64,000 nucleotides of DNA from Paulownia fortunei. Lineage: Eukaryota; Streptophyta; Magnoliopsida; Lamiales; Paulowniaceae. Position 1 is the first letter of the stretch. The number at the start of each line of letters is the position of its first letter. The translations under genes and the position numbers were made by a program. Below are positions 12,401-24,900 of this stretch, in pieces. The stretch is from the NCBI GenBank assembly GCA_019321725.1, contig CM033110.1:13757278-13821277 (forward strand). Reading direction: 5' to 3'. The notes under the pieces were generated by a model. That model searched no databases and had not been told where the DNA came from. It was given only the letters and a program-made list of their open reading frames with translations.

Positions 12401-13760
12401 TTTCCTTGTAACACCTTCCTAACAGATTCAAAACTCATTATTGTCAATAATAGTGTTTCAGGTACAGTTCATCAGAATTTTAAACAGTTCCTTTGAGCTT
12501 TAAATTCTTGTCCACCGGAAACGTCTTAAGAATAAAATAGCCCAATGAGCATTCTAAATGTGCTTTTGATGAATCGCTACACCACGTCTTTCTTTTTTTC
12601 CTTAAGAGTACATCAAATTAGGCAAAATCCACGTCAACTAGTCAAGAAATTTGCTATAACATTATGGAAAAATCAAATCAATACGAAAATATGTGAACTA
12701 CAATTGCATCTAGGCCATCAAAGAGCAGAACCAAAACCTGAATTTTGCTGAATATCTAAACCATCAAGCTAAGTCAATTTCCTTGTAACACCTTCCTAAC
12801 AGATTCAAAACTCATTATTGTCAATAATAGTGTTTCAGGTACAGTTCATCAGAATTTTAAACAGTTCCTTTGAGCTTTAAATTCTTGTCCACCGGAAACG
12901 TCTTAAGAATAAAATAGCCCAATGAGCATTCTAAATGTGCTTTTGATGAATCGCTACACCACGTCTTTCTTTTTTTCCTTAAGAGTACATCAAATTAGGC
13001 AAAATCCACGTCAACTAGTCAAGAAATTTGCTATAACATTATGGAAAAATCAAATCAATACGAAAATATGTGAACTATCTGATATTTATGAAGCACAACA
13101 AGGACTTTAGGAAGGACAAGAAAATAAATAAAATAATGTATATCTACAATGAACTTTTACCAGCTAGTCACCTATCAATTGGATAAGGCATCCTAGCACA
13201 TCCATTTGCCATGCTAAAAAATTTATGTGTTGTTTTATGCAAAACAGAATAGAGAAACGGGTAGGGGTCATAAAACCTGTGTGCAATAAGATTGAATGAG
13301 AAAAGCTTACCCAATTATCGAGGAAACTTTTCCACAAGAAGCACAGCAATAGCTGCCATCCAACTGCAACTGGCATGAATTAACCCCTACCTTCTGATGT
13401 TGGAGAGCACACTCAATATGACAAGAAATGCCACAAGAGCCTTCTGAACCAGAATCAGGTGTGCATTAAAACCAAAGGCTTGGGTCCTTATTGTCATCAA
13501 ATTGATGACAAATAAAGCAAGAGCATGACGACCAGTGGATTGAGTCGATCTGCAAGCAGGATTGTTACAGACCCCAAAACTAAAAGCCAGTGGCATTAGA
13601 ACAGAGCTTTTCCCCTCTTATTTTGTTTCATGGAATTCTGATCCTTCATATCTGAGGGCACTCACTTGAGAGCCTGATTCTTAGTGGCCCTTGGAACTTC
13701 TTCGGCCATTTGACTCACTTCTTTCCTTCCCAAATCTAGCTTGAGAATTTTTTTTACTTG
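9422..13760 (-). pseudogene. VIN3-like (VEL/VIL) PHD-finger protein pseudogene, partial
   Basis: Intact VEL proteins are plant Polycomb accessory factors that help silence flowering repressors such as FLC; they carry a PHD finger, a helical domain, an FN3 domain and a C-terminal VID domain. Here, on the minus strand, a 3' exon (9422-9978) encodes a good VID domain (FEYIVKTICGLEHGGHV, ERRVVRTFVKTLIDDPSSLA), the conserved PVPDLNEEL motif and a CFCSADTKKC motif. A second exon (10061-10373) encodes the helical domain (AKEAHRVDVLCYRIFLSYR). A third (13311 to about 13760) encodes the PHD finger (ICHQFDDNKDPSLW, CHIECALQHQK, LDGSYCCASCGK). It is broken: PHD frameshift with loss of a Cys-containing segment near 13525-13540, stop at 13466-13468, extra base near 10287, stop at 10141-10143, and a frame change near 9786-9830. 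The FN3 segment is absent. The N-terminal exons are not identified beyond an EFLRSAPSKK-like piece near 13750. Splice borders agree with GT/AG. Confidence 0.85.
12316..13069. repeat. Perfect-looking 377-bp tandem duplication
   Basis: Copy 1 is 12316-12692 and copy 2 is 12693-13069; the 8-base word GTGAACTA begins each copy and also follows copy 2. The two copies appear identical base for base, so the event is recent or is an assembly duplication. It sits in the intron between the PHD and helical exons of the VIN3-like pseudogene. Frames opening with MSILNVLLMNR in both copies are duplicated noise rather than genes. Confidence 0.9.
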
Positions 13761-16700
13761 GAGCAGATCTCAAGAATTCTTGAGCAATTCTGGCACATGA
13801 CAAAGCAAGTCATTAGGATGGCATTACAACTCTACAAATTAAGAATGCGACAAAAGGATAAGTGTGAAGGTATTGGAGGGCATCAACTGAACTTGCACAC
13901 ACTGATTTCCTTCTCCTAACTTAACTTTTTGGAAAACGAACTCGCTGTTAGGAGTCAACATTGATGTTTTTCTATTCCAGTAAGCACCATCCTATCTAGA
14001 GAATAAGAGCCCGAAGTATAACCTTTTCATATCTATGATGAGCAAAAGTTTGGCTTTTATTTCCAAAGTTGTGATATCTACGATGCCCTACTATAATCGT
14101 TCAGTAGTTATCATAAAACCACATTTAAACTATAAGAAATGCAGGTAAAAAAAATAAATGAGACTCCCCCACCTCCTGATATTAGAATCCCCCCTCCTGT
14201 GCCACGTTTAGGGGGAAAAAGGGAAAAAGAAAGAGAACATACATATTTCATGTAAATAAAAACCGGATACTCAGGTTAGTTGAAACACATTACCAATAGC
14301 CCTCTTGACTATAATTAAGTTAGAGGTAGATGTTTTCAAGAAAATTAAAAACAAAAATAAATAAGAAAAAAATACTGGAAGTGCTGCTGAGCCAAACCAA
14401 GACCAGAAACACTGTCATTCATTCTTATCCGACTAGAAGTAAATTAGGGTAGTATTCCACAATATTATCATCATTTTTCAAAACCTAAAAAAACCATGGC
14501 AAAATGCTGACATCATCAACTAGGTCGGAATTTATTACGGCTTCAATTCAAGTTTGGATTACACCACAATTTTGTAGTAATGGACTATAGCTTGGGAAAA
14601 TTCTCTAAATAATAAAATGACATTGAACTTAGTAACAATGAATACGGAATTTCTGAAATTAAAATCCTCTGGACATCATTCGTAAGATAAATCAAATGCA
14701 GTGCTAAAGGAAAATGGTCTTGCTATAGTCCATGGTAACACATGAAAAGCAAGTCAAAGGAACATAGGTAGTATTCAGCACAACTTATTATGAACTGATT
14801 ATTGATTATAATATAACAGTTTAGTCATTACGAGTTTAGCTGAGATTACTTCAATACTCAATAACAAGGTTTCCTCATTATTTGGACCATAATTAGCCAA
14901 CAGGTCAAGGAATACTTTCTGGATAATGGATTACTGAAGAAAATATCAAAGATCTGCTTGCTTACAAGTTTGGCACAGATTATAGTACTTAAAAATCTGA
15001 TTCTGATAGCTGCATCAAACTATGCCAACTAATTATTTCCTTCAAATTTGTATTCTAGTAGTACTTATCAACATAAAACAGGCCATAGGTGGTAATGGGC
15101 TTTAGTTCTTTCTAAACAAATCAGCAGTGAAAAATCTCTATTATAAATTATTCATCTTCTTGAACATCTTGCTACAAAAATTCTGGAACAAAATCAACAA
15201 AAGTTTAGATTATAGATGTGTAACTCCTATTCAAGTCACATATTATTACTTGTTTCTAATATGTAATAATTAATATTCTCTAAAAATGGCATTCTTTTTC
15301 TGAAAAAGAGGTGTAGCCTTTGAATTTATGATTGAAAATAGGTGATTTTTGAGAATATTTCTTTGAAAATATTTTTTTGAAAACAACCTCAGAAAATGAG
15401 AAAAGCAAACACATTCTCTGACTGAATAAGCAAAAAAAAGTGATTTACCCAAACTTTTTATGGAACAATTGAAAAGAAACAATGCTCGTCATTAAAAAAA
15501 TATCTGAAAATAGAAAAGAAAAGAAAATAACGAAATTGGTCAACATATATCTAATGTCCAAGTCAATTACAAATCTCTTCACCAATATCAAAAGCAACTA
15601 TCAAGGAAAATTTTTGGATTCATCTCCCAAGTTTGGGAGTTCCATCTTCTACTTGTTTGAAGGGAAAAAGTCCACAAAAACAATGGTGTTCAGTGTGCTA
15701 TTGAAATTCAAATCTGCTAAATTTGTGCTATAGAAACTCAAATTTGCTGATTTAGCAATTCTTCTCAAAGAATTGAAATCAAGATACTTACTTTAATCAC
15801 ATAAATGTGAACTTCATTCAAACGCTTCCAATCATTGAATGGCAGTTAACTTATGGGACATCAGAACAAATAACACTACTCAATCCAAGCTCTACGTTTC
15901 TTATTGTTAATTATACATCAGAAACATCATATAATTATAGAAATTTTTTTGCAAACAGATCTACTTCAAACTTATACCTTTTATATGCATTATTTTTATG
16001 AAGTACAATAAACCAAAGAAATGAGGTTATTCAATGCGAGATCTAAAAACATGTCTCACTGTAGTGCTAGTACTAAGTGTGGATCGCAGACATTTCTAGA
16101 GCATCTGTAACAGAAGGACAAATAGTCAATTTTGAAAAGACATGAACAAACGATGAATTTGTAATCAAGAAACTAAAGATATCTCTTACCTTCAAACAAG
16201 ACGAATTGGAATGAGAAGATTGTGATTTCTTCAATATATCAAGAGTAAAATTGGAATTTAGTATTCATAAAGATATGAAACATTTCATTCTAGGAAAGGG
16301 AAAAAAAATCACACTCAGGTTACGAATTTAAAAGAATTGACAGCAGAATAGAAAAAGGAATTTGAAAATAAAAAAATAAGTTGATAACCTCAAGCCCGTA
16401 CCCTTCTCTTATATGGTAATCTCCAACTTGTTATACCAATAATCTGAGAAGGCAATGTCAAATCTAGGTCGGATTACATGAATTTAGTATTAGCTTTAAT
16501 CGAATTTATCGATATTTATTAATAGCCGATAGGTTTCACAAGTAATTACTGTAACGGCTATTCTTAATTGGATTTTTTACTTATTACCGATCATTTCTCA
16601 GCATATTTTGAATACCACAAAGTGATTTTTTTATTCTCTTGATGGTCAACATTCAATAAGACAAGGAAAAATTATTAATATATGCGAAATTAAGGAAAAG

Positions 16701-17148
16701 CAAATGGAAAAGATAAAGTTTTCAGCATAAATAGAAATAAAAAAATATATGAACCATATGGACATTAAAAAATCAACAACAATTTATTACCATTGATTGA
16801 AGGAATAAAATAATTAATAGTCGTTTGTAATGACATCCATGAATGTAGGAAACAATTTCAATGTTCAATCCTAGAACTCATCCTAATATAACATGTAAAA
16901 TGAAAAGTCTGATATGAAATGAAGAACAATATAAATATTATGCACTCTCCTATATGTTTTTGACAATGTATACCAGCATCTACCCATGTACCCTTGCTTA
17001 ATAACAAATAACAATATATATAAGTTCCCCTCTATAGAGAATATGGTGAAGCCCTCAACACTACAGGCCTTTTATAGGCTTGCTTGGTTTATATAAGTTT
17101 TAAATTACAATTTTGACTAATAAGTTATAAAATAATCATTTCTTTTTC
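13761..17148. other. No recognisable gene; possible upstream intron/5' region of the pseudogene
   Basis: Moderately AT-rich, non-repetitive sequence. On the minus strand this is where upstream exons of the VIN3-like pseudogene would lie, but I found no convincing exon. No transposon hallmarks were seen. The open frames at 15270-15482, 15482-15733 and 15807-16001 have compositions typical of chance. Confidence 0.5.
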
Positions 17149-17291
17149 GCCCAACCAACTTGCCAGCAATGGAAGTACTCAACCCAACAAGATCTGCTTT
17201 TAGAGTTGTATGTATGCATCTTGATCTTTTACAGACATAAACTATAAATGATGAGAACATGATTCATTTCAGCATCCTATCTTGCAGTGGA

Positions 17292-18208
17292 GTATCATCA
17301 TTCAGATGGTTACAGACAAGAATGCTTCCTTCACATGCATTCGATAATCACATAATCAAGATTCACTTCAAAGAAAAATTAGAATGATGAAATTTGGTAG
17401 CATTTGTCGGCATGGTACTTACGCTCATTGACTGAGAGTTGCTCTCAACCATATATAATCCAGTGCCAATAACTTCAACAAAAATCCCAGCTCCATCAGG
17501 AGAAATGGTCCATATATGTGTATGAATCCAGAAAATATAACATGCAGTAAGAATGGTGATCTCATTAGGTACTTTCTTATTATATTCCTTAATTCTTCTC
17601 TTGTCAGTGTTTCCTTTTGTTACTTCTTTCCTTTAGATGACATGGAGAAAGAAAAACTAAGGAAATACGTGTGAAGGATGTGTAGAAATCAAAATTGTTC
17701 TACCACAAAAAGAAAATGAAACACAGTACATGAATTTTACAGCACATGTGACATCAACATTGCCCTCACTCTTAATACCATTTATTTTCAGTTCTCACGC
17801 ATCTACACCTCCCAATGGCAATAACCTATTCCGGAAAACTAGTGATGGTTAAACAAGAGGAAAATAATTTATAATAATGTAAATTTTACCTTGTGAAGTG
17901 AAAATTAATCACTTCTTTTTTAGAATAACATCTACTTGTAATTGAGATTATTTTGCAGCCTTATCTGAATATTTTTTACCCTGACTGACTGTACACTAAA
18001 TAGAAAGATGGTACAGAATGAATTTAAACAGAAGCCAGAAATATATAAAAGAAGATGACTGTCCTACACCAAAGGACGATTATGACAATTTAGATAGATA
18101 AAATCAGCAATATATCCACATATTAGCATGCCCACAACTGAATCATATTCAAGTAAATTCCAAACATGTGACAGAATATTTCATCGCATTCAAGGTATAG
18201 CATCTTTC
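17292..18208. repeat. 917-bp block apparently identical to 48783-49699
   Basis: Within the segmental duplication this block has the same length in both copies and I found no difference by eye. Immediately outside, substitutions and indels are frequent (mismatch C/G at 18209 against 49700; indel just before 17292). The sharp change suggests gene conversion or an assembly effect. It contains a candidate exon on the minus strand at about 17423-17510. Confidence 0.75.
17423..17510 (-). other. Candidate internal exon (copy A)
   Basis: On the minus strand, a frame reading WTISPDGAGIFVEVIGTG followed by LYMVESNSQSMS ends at a good donor site (AGC|GTAAGT, GT at 17421-17422). A second frame is also open here and no clear acceptor is seen at its start, so the frame is uncertain. 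The same sequence is present without change near 48914-49001. It lies downstream of the candidate first exon at 20303-20431 on the same strand and could belong to the same gene, whose remaining exons would have been lost at the duplication border. I do not recognise the protein. Confidence 0.3.
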
Positions 18209-18862
18209 CATAGTAGAAAATGTTGAAAACATACTTATTTGTCGACTACGACAACTTAAATCTTCAATATCAGAAGAATCCAGCCATTTCTAAGACATTT
18301 TGTAACTGCTGAGTCCATCTCCAATGAGGATGCAACTTTTTCTTGAGATCACCCATTAGTCAAAACACAAGAAGTTTTCTTCGGTTATTTTCAGCTGAGA
18401 AAATCCTATGTTGCAGACAATCAACAATCCACCAAGCAGCACGTGCAAGTGGTCTAGGAAAAAGACATGATTCATTTCAAAAACTTAACCTAAGTGTATC
18501 TTGCTCTTTCACTATCAATGTCATCTATTCCAATTTTAATTCCAGTGGTGCACATATTTGAAGTTGTTTTATGTCATTTCCAAATTTAGCTCGGCAAATT
18601 CTCTTGAGGAATATACTAAGCTGATACTGTATACAATCAGGAAATACAAGGATGAATTACACTTTACCTCCCTCAACTATGAAAATATGCACTTAACTCC
18701 CCCCATCACTAGTCATTACAGTATCGATGGAAATTGCTGATGTGTATTTTTTTTTTTCCGATTCTCACTTTACCCTTTATCTAACATTTAATAGTAGTTG
18801 AAATACTTTCAATAATTTTACTTTGATTTTCAATTAAAACTACACTTTTTACATAACACATG

Positions 18863-19043
18863 CATCTCTCTCTCTCTCTCTCTGTGTACACACACACACA
18901 CACACACACATATATAGACCCATATGTATATGTGTGTGCATATCTCTCTCTTATATATATGGACACGTGTATATATGCGTGCATATCTCTCTATCTATAT
19001 GTGTATATATATACATATATATGTAGAGACACACAGACATGTA

Positions 19044-19079
<36 letters not shown>

Positions 19080-19395
19080 CTACATATGGCAATATATATA
19101 TGTCTATAAGTATATATAACCACACATGCACATGTTTGTGCAACTCTCTCTCTCTAAATACAGATATATATATACACATACATATATATAGATATATACA
19201 CATATATAATATGCATATAAATAAGTGTGTATACACACGTGTCTATATATCTATATAGATACATATATGTACACACATATATATGTATATATGTGTGCAT
19301 ATATAGACACACATATATAGGCACATGTCCTATATAAATACACACACACATATATATGTTACATCTGTTTCTATCTACATATATATACATATCTA
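18863..19395. repeat. Compound microsatellite field (CT/CA/TA), copy A
   Basis: Alternating (CT)n, (CA)n and (TA)n tracts with TATATGTGTATA-type mixtures. Several long frames on both strands here (rich in THTH, YIYI, LSLS) are translation artefacts of the repeats. The matching field in copy B (50516-51030) has different tract lengths, for example a much shorter CA tract at the second CA block, showing slippage after the duplication. Just upstream, at about 18652, a GGATGAATTACACTTTACC string resembles a transposon terminus, but no partner end was found. Confidence 0.9.
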
Positions 19396-20302
19396 TAGAG
19401 CACAAATTAATAAATAATAGGTATTAGGGTATAAATATACTTCACATAAATCTCAATATTTTATACTACTAGTTTTTACTTATACGCGTATAAATACATA
19501 TATAAAGAAAAATATTCAAAAAATGTAGATACCAATAATAATTTGATATGCACTGAATATAGTTTAAAACATGTTAACGGGTATTAGAATAATCTTTCAA
19601 ATATATCTAGTATTAAACACACTCACTGGATGTTTGCATTCACAGCCATAAATATAAATCTATAGTCTTGTCATTTTTGTTTTTTTATTGCCAAATTAAG
19701 ACAAAACAATAAAAGAAACTAGCTTTAATTTATTGGTTGTTAATTGCAGTTATCTTATTCGTGAGGAATTAGTTTTCTTTCCTTAAATGAACAAGACTTT
19801 TACCAATAATAAAAAAAAAATCTTAGGTAATCAAATTTCTTATCAAAGGATTAATCTCAACAAAGAAGTCGAGGTTGAATTCTAGATCAGAACAACGTTA
19901 AATGACGAGAGAGATTATGAACCCATGTAACTGCCCATCTCAGCCTCTGTTTTGGTAGCTTACTTTTCTTTCCTATTGAATCTTCCTTCACGAGCTTCAT
20001 CTACTACTCAAGCATTCCATCAATGGAAACAGAAAGCTATGTCCTTGGACGAATTATCATAGACGAACAAAAATTGCATATTCACACACTCAAAGAAATA
20101 TAATTTTTTTTATTGCAGACGAAAAGAGAAAAGCGAGAATTAGGATAACAATGAAAATCTCAAATCACAAAATGAAATAACAAGATAATGGAGAAGGCAA
20201 CAACTGTGCATTATGCAGGAATTACTCATTCGCGATTTCAAGATTAGGCAGTAATTCCTCGTGCAAAAGAAGGGGGAGAGCGAATGAAATCCAGGGACTT
20301 AC

Positions 20303-20431
20303 CCAATTAAAAACACCTTCCAGGGAGACGAGTCCAGCCATAGGACTGCCGCCGGAAGCGCCACCACCAACCGCCACTGTTTTCAAAACGCGATCGCCGC
20401 TTCTGCCGCCGTCGACAACTGCTTTTGCCAT
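20303..20431 (-). CDS. Candidate first coding exon, unrecognised protein (copy A)
   Basis: The minus strand opens with ATG at 20431 and encodes 43 residues beginning MAKAVVDGGRSGDRVLKTVA and ending GLVSLEGVFNW, then a consensus donor (TGG|GTAAGT). It is Gly/Ala/Ser/Val-rich, clearly more GC- and CpG-rich than its surroundings, and reads like the first exon of a plant gene. Copy B (51934-52062) keeps the frame with a few amino-acid changes (for example G to S, A to T, and the last codon W to C), which supports coding or recent coding status. I do not recognise the family. The following exons were not identified with confidence; a candidate lies at 17423-17510. The apparent frame extending left to 20222 is simply read-through into the intron. 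Confidence 0.45.
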
Positions 20432-21501
20432 CACTATTTTATATTTGGCGATGCTGGGAGAAGCAGAATAGGGTGTGTCTGATTGCAGGTGCTGTGAGTT
20501 TAAGGTATAATCTTAATGAATTTTCAGACTCTGCAGCTAATGCTTATGTAGCTGATGCATTGAATTAGGTGAATCACAAGATTGATAAGTTTTATTCTAA
20601 TTAAAAAAAAATTCAGTTACCTTTAAAAATTATAAATACTTTTCTAAAATATTATAAATATTTTTTTGAGATTTATTTTATTTTACAAATATTTTTTTCA
20701 ATAAGTACAATTTATTAAATAAAAATAAAAATATAAAAATATTTATAATTTATAAACTTAAATAATTTTTTTGTGAATAATTCAAACATTAAAAATATTT
20801 TTTATAATTGATTATGAAAAACTATATTAGGCCCACTAGCCACCATTTTGAAAAAAAATTGGGATTAAGGGTAACTTTGGCCAAGTTTTTGGAAAATTAA
20901 TTCATAAATAATAGATTTCAGTAAAATTAATTTTGCGTTAATTGATTTTAGTAGAAGTTAACTTTGAAAAGAATTGATGAAATTGCAATTAGCCACAAGC
21001 TGCCTTTTGCAAAATGTCAATCATTGCATTCCAAAAGTGATTACAAACACTTTATAAAAAATCATAGATTAAAAAAAACACTTAATGTAAGTTGTCAAAT
21101 ACTTTTACAAATCAAAAGTCTACATAATTTAGAAATCCCAACCATTTCCTTTGAAAAAAAAGAAAAAAATCATTTCTATGAGGATTAATTTTACCAAAAC
21201 AGGACAATAATAATATAATTTCCAAAAAAAAAAAACACTTAATTTTGTATTTATAAAATACGGCACTAAAATTGGATGGATATACCACATTTGACTGTTC
21301 AAATTCCATGACTTGGCTCAAGTAGCAAATCTTAGGTTCCAAAACTATAAGATATTAGGTTAGGTTCCAAAACTATAAGGTATTAGGTTGGAGTATTACC
21401 AATTTATAAACTTTTATTGATTTTTACAGTAGTTGTTAGTTGATTATATTAATTGTCAATATTTTATTTATTATTGCTATACTTGTTGATGATTTATACT
21501 T
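20432..21501. other. AT-rich flank between candidate exon 1 and the copia element
   Basis: Non-coding, with A/T-rich low-complexity runs at 20600-20830. It is shared with copy B (52063-53137) with scattered substitutions and small indels. The part next to the exon would hold the promoter of the candidate gene, but I see no clear TATA box. Confidence 0.5.
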
Positions 21502-21506
21502 GTTAT

Positions 21507-21962
21507 TGTAAATAATTCTAATCGCATATATACAATTAATATGTATGAATCAATATTACTTTAGCAACAAAAAATTGTTGATTTACACTTGATGAATAGT
21601 TCGCCTAAAAACCTCCCAAATAAATGGAACCACGAACAGTAATACATCAAGGGTCTTCTCACTCCAGTGAACATAACAAGAGCATCCACCAATCTAATTT
21701 ACATACTTTAAACCCTCGAAAACTTCTAAATTTTGGTGATACCCTAAGAGAGGAACATAGATAGAAAATATGGAGGAGAGAGAGTGTATTTTGTTTGTTA
21801 GTTGAGAGTATGTCTCATTGTGATATCTTATAGTTCGCACGAGAGATAACAAAAAGATATATCTCTATCCCTATCACATAGTCCAATTAGAAAGGTTATT
21901 ATTATCATAATAGGATTTCTAGTTATCTCAAATGTAGATACAATTAAAAAATATACAAATAT
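21507..21962 (-). repeat. 3' LTR of copia copy A
   Basis: Direct repeat of 28273-28733, strongly diverged from it (roughly a fifth of positions in the first 150 bases by eye), so the insertion is old. The other end, next to the internal region, reads ATACAAATATT, matching CACCAATA in copy B. Confidence 0.85.
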
Positions 21963-24900
21963 TTTCTACTCATACATATTTGACTCAACTTATTCGAATC
22001 ACATCCCATAATTCTCATCTCACGTCCCTTCTTTCATATAGAGATTAAGGTGTGCGATGAAGCGAAAAAGAAATAAGTTGGGAGAGTTATATTAAGTTAC
22101 CACCTAACTAGAATAACTCTACTCAAAACTCGCTATGTAACCCAAACTATGTAGTCATACCAGATCAAGCATCTCTAATCCCTATATAATAAGTAGAGTA
22201 TGTTGGCTCTCTCAGCTACGTATCTATGCTCATGACTATGTTAAACGCATTTTTGACTTAGTGAGTTGGCTTATTAGCCATATAACAAAAGTGTGCTACT
22301 AGCTTAGCTCTTCCTCAGTGCCTCATGTCAATCAGTTTGGTTCTGACAGCTTTTTTAGTTATGCTCCGACATATCAGATTAAACATGGTAATTGGATACA
22401 TGTTAAAGTAGCATAATCAAACTTAAACCTCATGATACGGTCCAAATTCCCAAAGGGTACTAAAAACACATTAAAAGCTCACATAGTAACGAAGCAGAGA
22501 TCCATTCAATCACTCTACTTACAAGGTCATTGCAAAGTACATGTAGTATGAATACATGCTATGATAGAACTCCCACTTAATTTTAGGTTTGTTACGCACT
22601 TAACATCATACTAATCTTAGAGCAGTCGCTATTCAAGCACCTGACTTGCACATCACCATAAGTCACTCTCCAAAGTGTCATTTAGTAGTTGCACATTTAG
22701 CTACAAACAAGCTTTTATGAAGTTTAAACATACTTCATAATCGATCAAGTATGATATCATCTTGCCCTCATGCCAAGGCGACTATAAGTTAAGCTTTATC
22801 TTTCCTCAATGTTCAAAGCACGAAGGCAATCACTCGCTATCAAAGTGTCGGGGTGATTTTCTGTGTGAGTAGGTCAATCTAAGCATGGTGACATTCACAT
22901 ATATCATAATAGACAGAGTACACTAACAAATTAACAAGAACAAAAATCTCACTAATCAATAAAATGTTCATACAAGCCTATAAACTCAAATCCTATGAAG
23001 TCCCGTATAATTAACATGCATGTGGAACACATCTCTTTGCAAAGGCTTAGTAAAAAAAGGATCAACGACCATATCGCTAGCAAAAATATGCCTTAGAACT
23101 AGTTAGCCTTGCATAATATTGTCTCAAATCAAGTGATATCTAGTGTCAATATGTTTGGTCCTCCCATGATACTTGGGGTGTTTAGCATATGCTAGTGCAA
23201 CTATGTTATCATAATAGCTAATAACTACATCATCAACATGCATCGTAACACGCAGACTCTGATGTAATCTCCTCAATTAGATAGCATCTTGGACTGCTAA
23301 TGTACAAGCAACATATTTAGCTTCTATGGTGGATAAAGAGATACAAAATTATTTCTTCCTACACCAAGTGAGAGCAGCGCCTCCCTATAAGAATGCATAT
23401 CCCAATGTGGATTTACGTCCATCTTTATCCGCTGATCCATTGGCATCGCTCTATCCAATTAGCTTTAAACTACCCCCATGATATTTTGACCATAGCCTAT
23501 TATTGCCTCTAAGATAGCTTTGACATCTACTCACCATTCCAACTTCAAAGTAAAGGTCTATTCGAGTACACATCATTGCATAATTGTGCTCATATAAGGA
23601 ACTTTAGCCATGCGTTCTCTTTCTTCTTATATCTTACAACATAATTCTTAGCTAAGAACACAATTTTTGTCCATGGGTATGTCAAAAGATTAACATTATG
23701 CAGACGAAATTGTTTTATATTTCTCTTGATGTAAGTCATTTGAGACAAACTTTAGAGTTCACTAGAATGATCCCGATGTATCTTAACACTAAGTATGTAT
23801 TCAACTTCTCCCATGTCCTTTATATCAAACAAGAGGGCAACCACTTCTAAGTGGTGACAATCATCTCTGTGTTATTCCTAGCCAACAAAATGCCATCCAC
23901 ATATAGTGAGAGTATCAAGAAATTTCTCCCACTTCTCTTGACAAACACATAGTGGTCTTCCTTGACCATCGTAAAACTATCATGGTGATAGCTCGATGAA
24001 ATTGATGGTACCACTGTCTGGACGATTATTTCAGTTTATAAATGGAATATTTCAAGCAGCATAGTTTGTGCTCTTGTCCCATTTCCTCAAACCCCATAGG
24101 TTGATCTATGTAGATCTTCTCATCAAGCTCTCTATTGAGAAATGTTGTCTTAATATCTATCTAAACAATTTCAAATGTAGGTGGGTGGCAATAGCTAATA
24201 TAAGGTGAATAGAGGCAAACCTCACTACCAGAGAGAATGCCTCTTCAGAATCTATACCCTTATCTGGGCCATAACCATTTGCCACAAGTCAAGCTTTAAA
24301 TTTGTCGATCAATCCATTTGTCTTGCACTTGACCTTCAGAACCCTCATGTTTCCAATGGTCTTGCAGTCTTGCATCTATAGTCTTGTATCCAAATGACAG
24401 AAGATCGACTAACTCCCAAATATAGTTTTTAGCCATCAAGCTCAATTATTTTCCCATAGCAGCTATCTACTTATTTGTATTTGGAAAAGTCACTGTCTTT
24501 TCATAAGTAGCTAGCTCATTAACATCCACAGAAGCACACTTGAAAAATTCCCCTTCGATCTTATATCCCCATGGGGTATTTATTCCACGCTAGCTCCTAT
24601 GAGTTTGTGGACTTCAAGAGTCTTTTTCTAGTGGGTTGCTTCCACTGACTCAAGAGTCGCTTGCATTATCCCTAAAAATTACTATATAAGGCTGCGAAGC
24701 CTCACACTCGCCATGGACTGGAGCACCATTTTGGGGATCTTATAACTCGTATAGTTCAAGGTAGCCTTTAACTTCACTAATAGTTGGAAAATCTTTAGAA
24801 ATTCATATTATGGGACTCAATTTCAGTCATTCCTCCATCAGAGTGTTCACCGTACATCACATAGCCATCTGAGTGATTGTAATACCTTGTAAAGATATGT

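Noticed and set aside
12545..13110. Two frames with the same start (MSILNVLLMNR)
   Set aside because: They only reflect the 377-bp tandem duplication; no conserved domain and located in a pseudogene intron.
18652..18740. GATGAATTACACTTTACC(T/C)CC string as the end of another TIR element
   Set aside because: No inverted partner or target duplication could be found nearby.
18781..19405. Several overlapping frames of 60-130 residues rich in THTH, YIYI and LSLS
   Set aside because: They are translations of CT/CA/TA microsatellites, open on both strands at once, and change frame and length between the duplicate copies.
22563..22585. CTCCCACTT (minus strand AAGTGGGAG) as the polypurine tract of copia copy A, giving ~1-kb LTRs
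   Set aside because: The LTR homology stops at 21962/28733, where a perfect GTTAT duplication is found; the string is internal.
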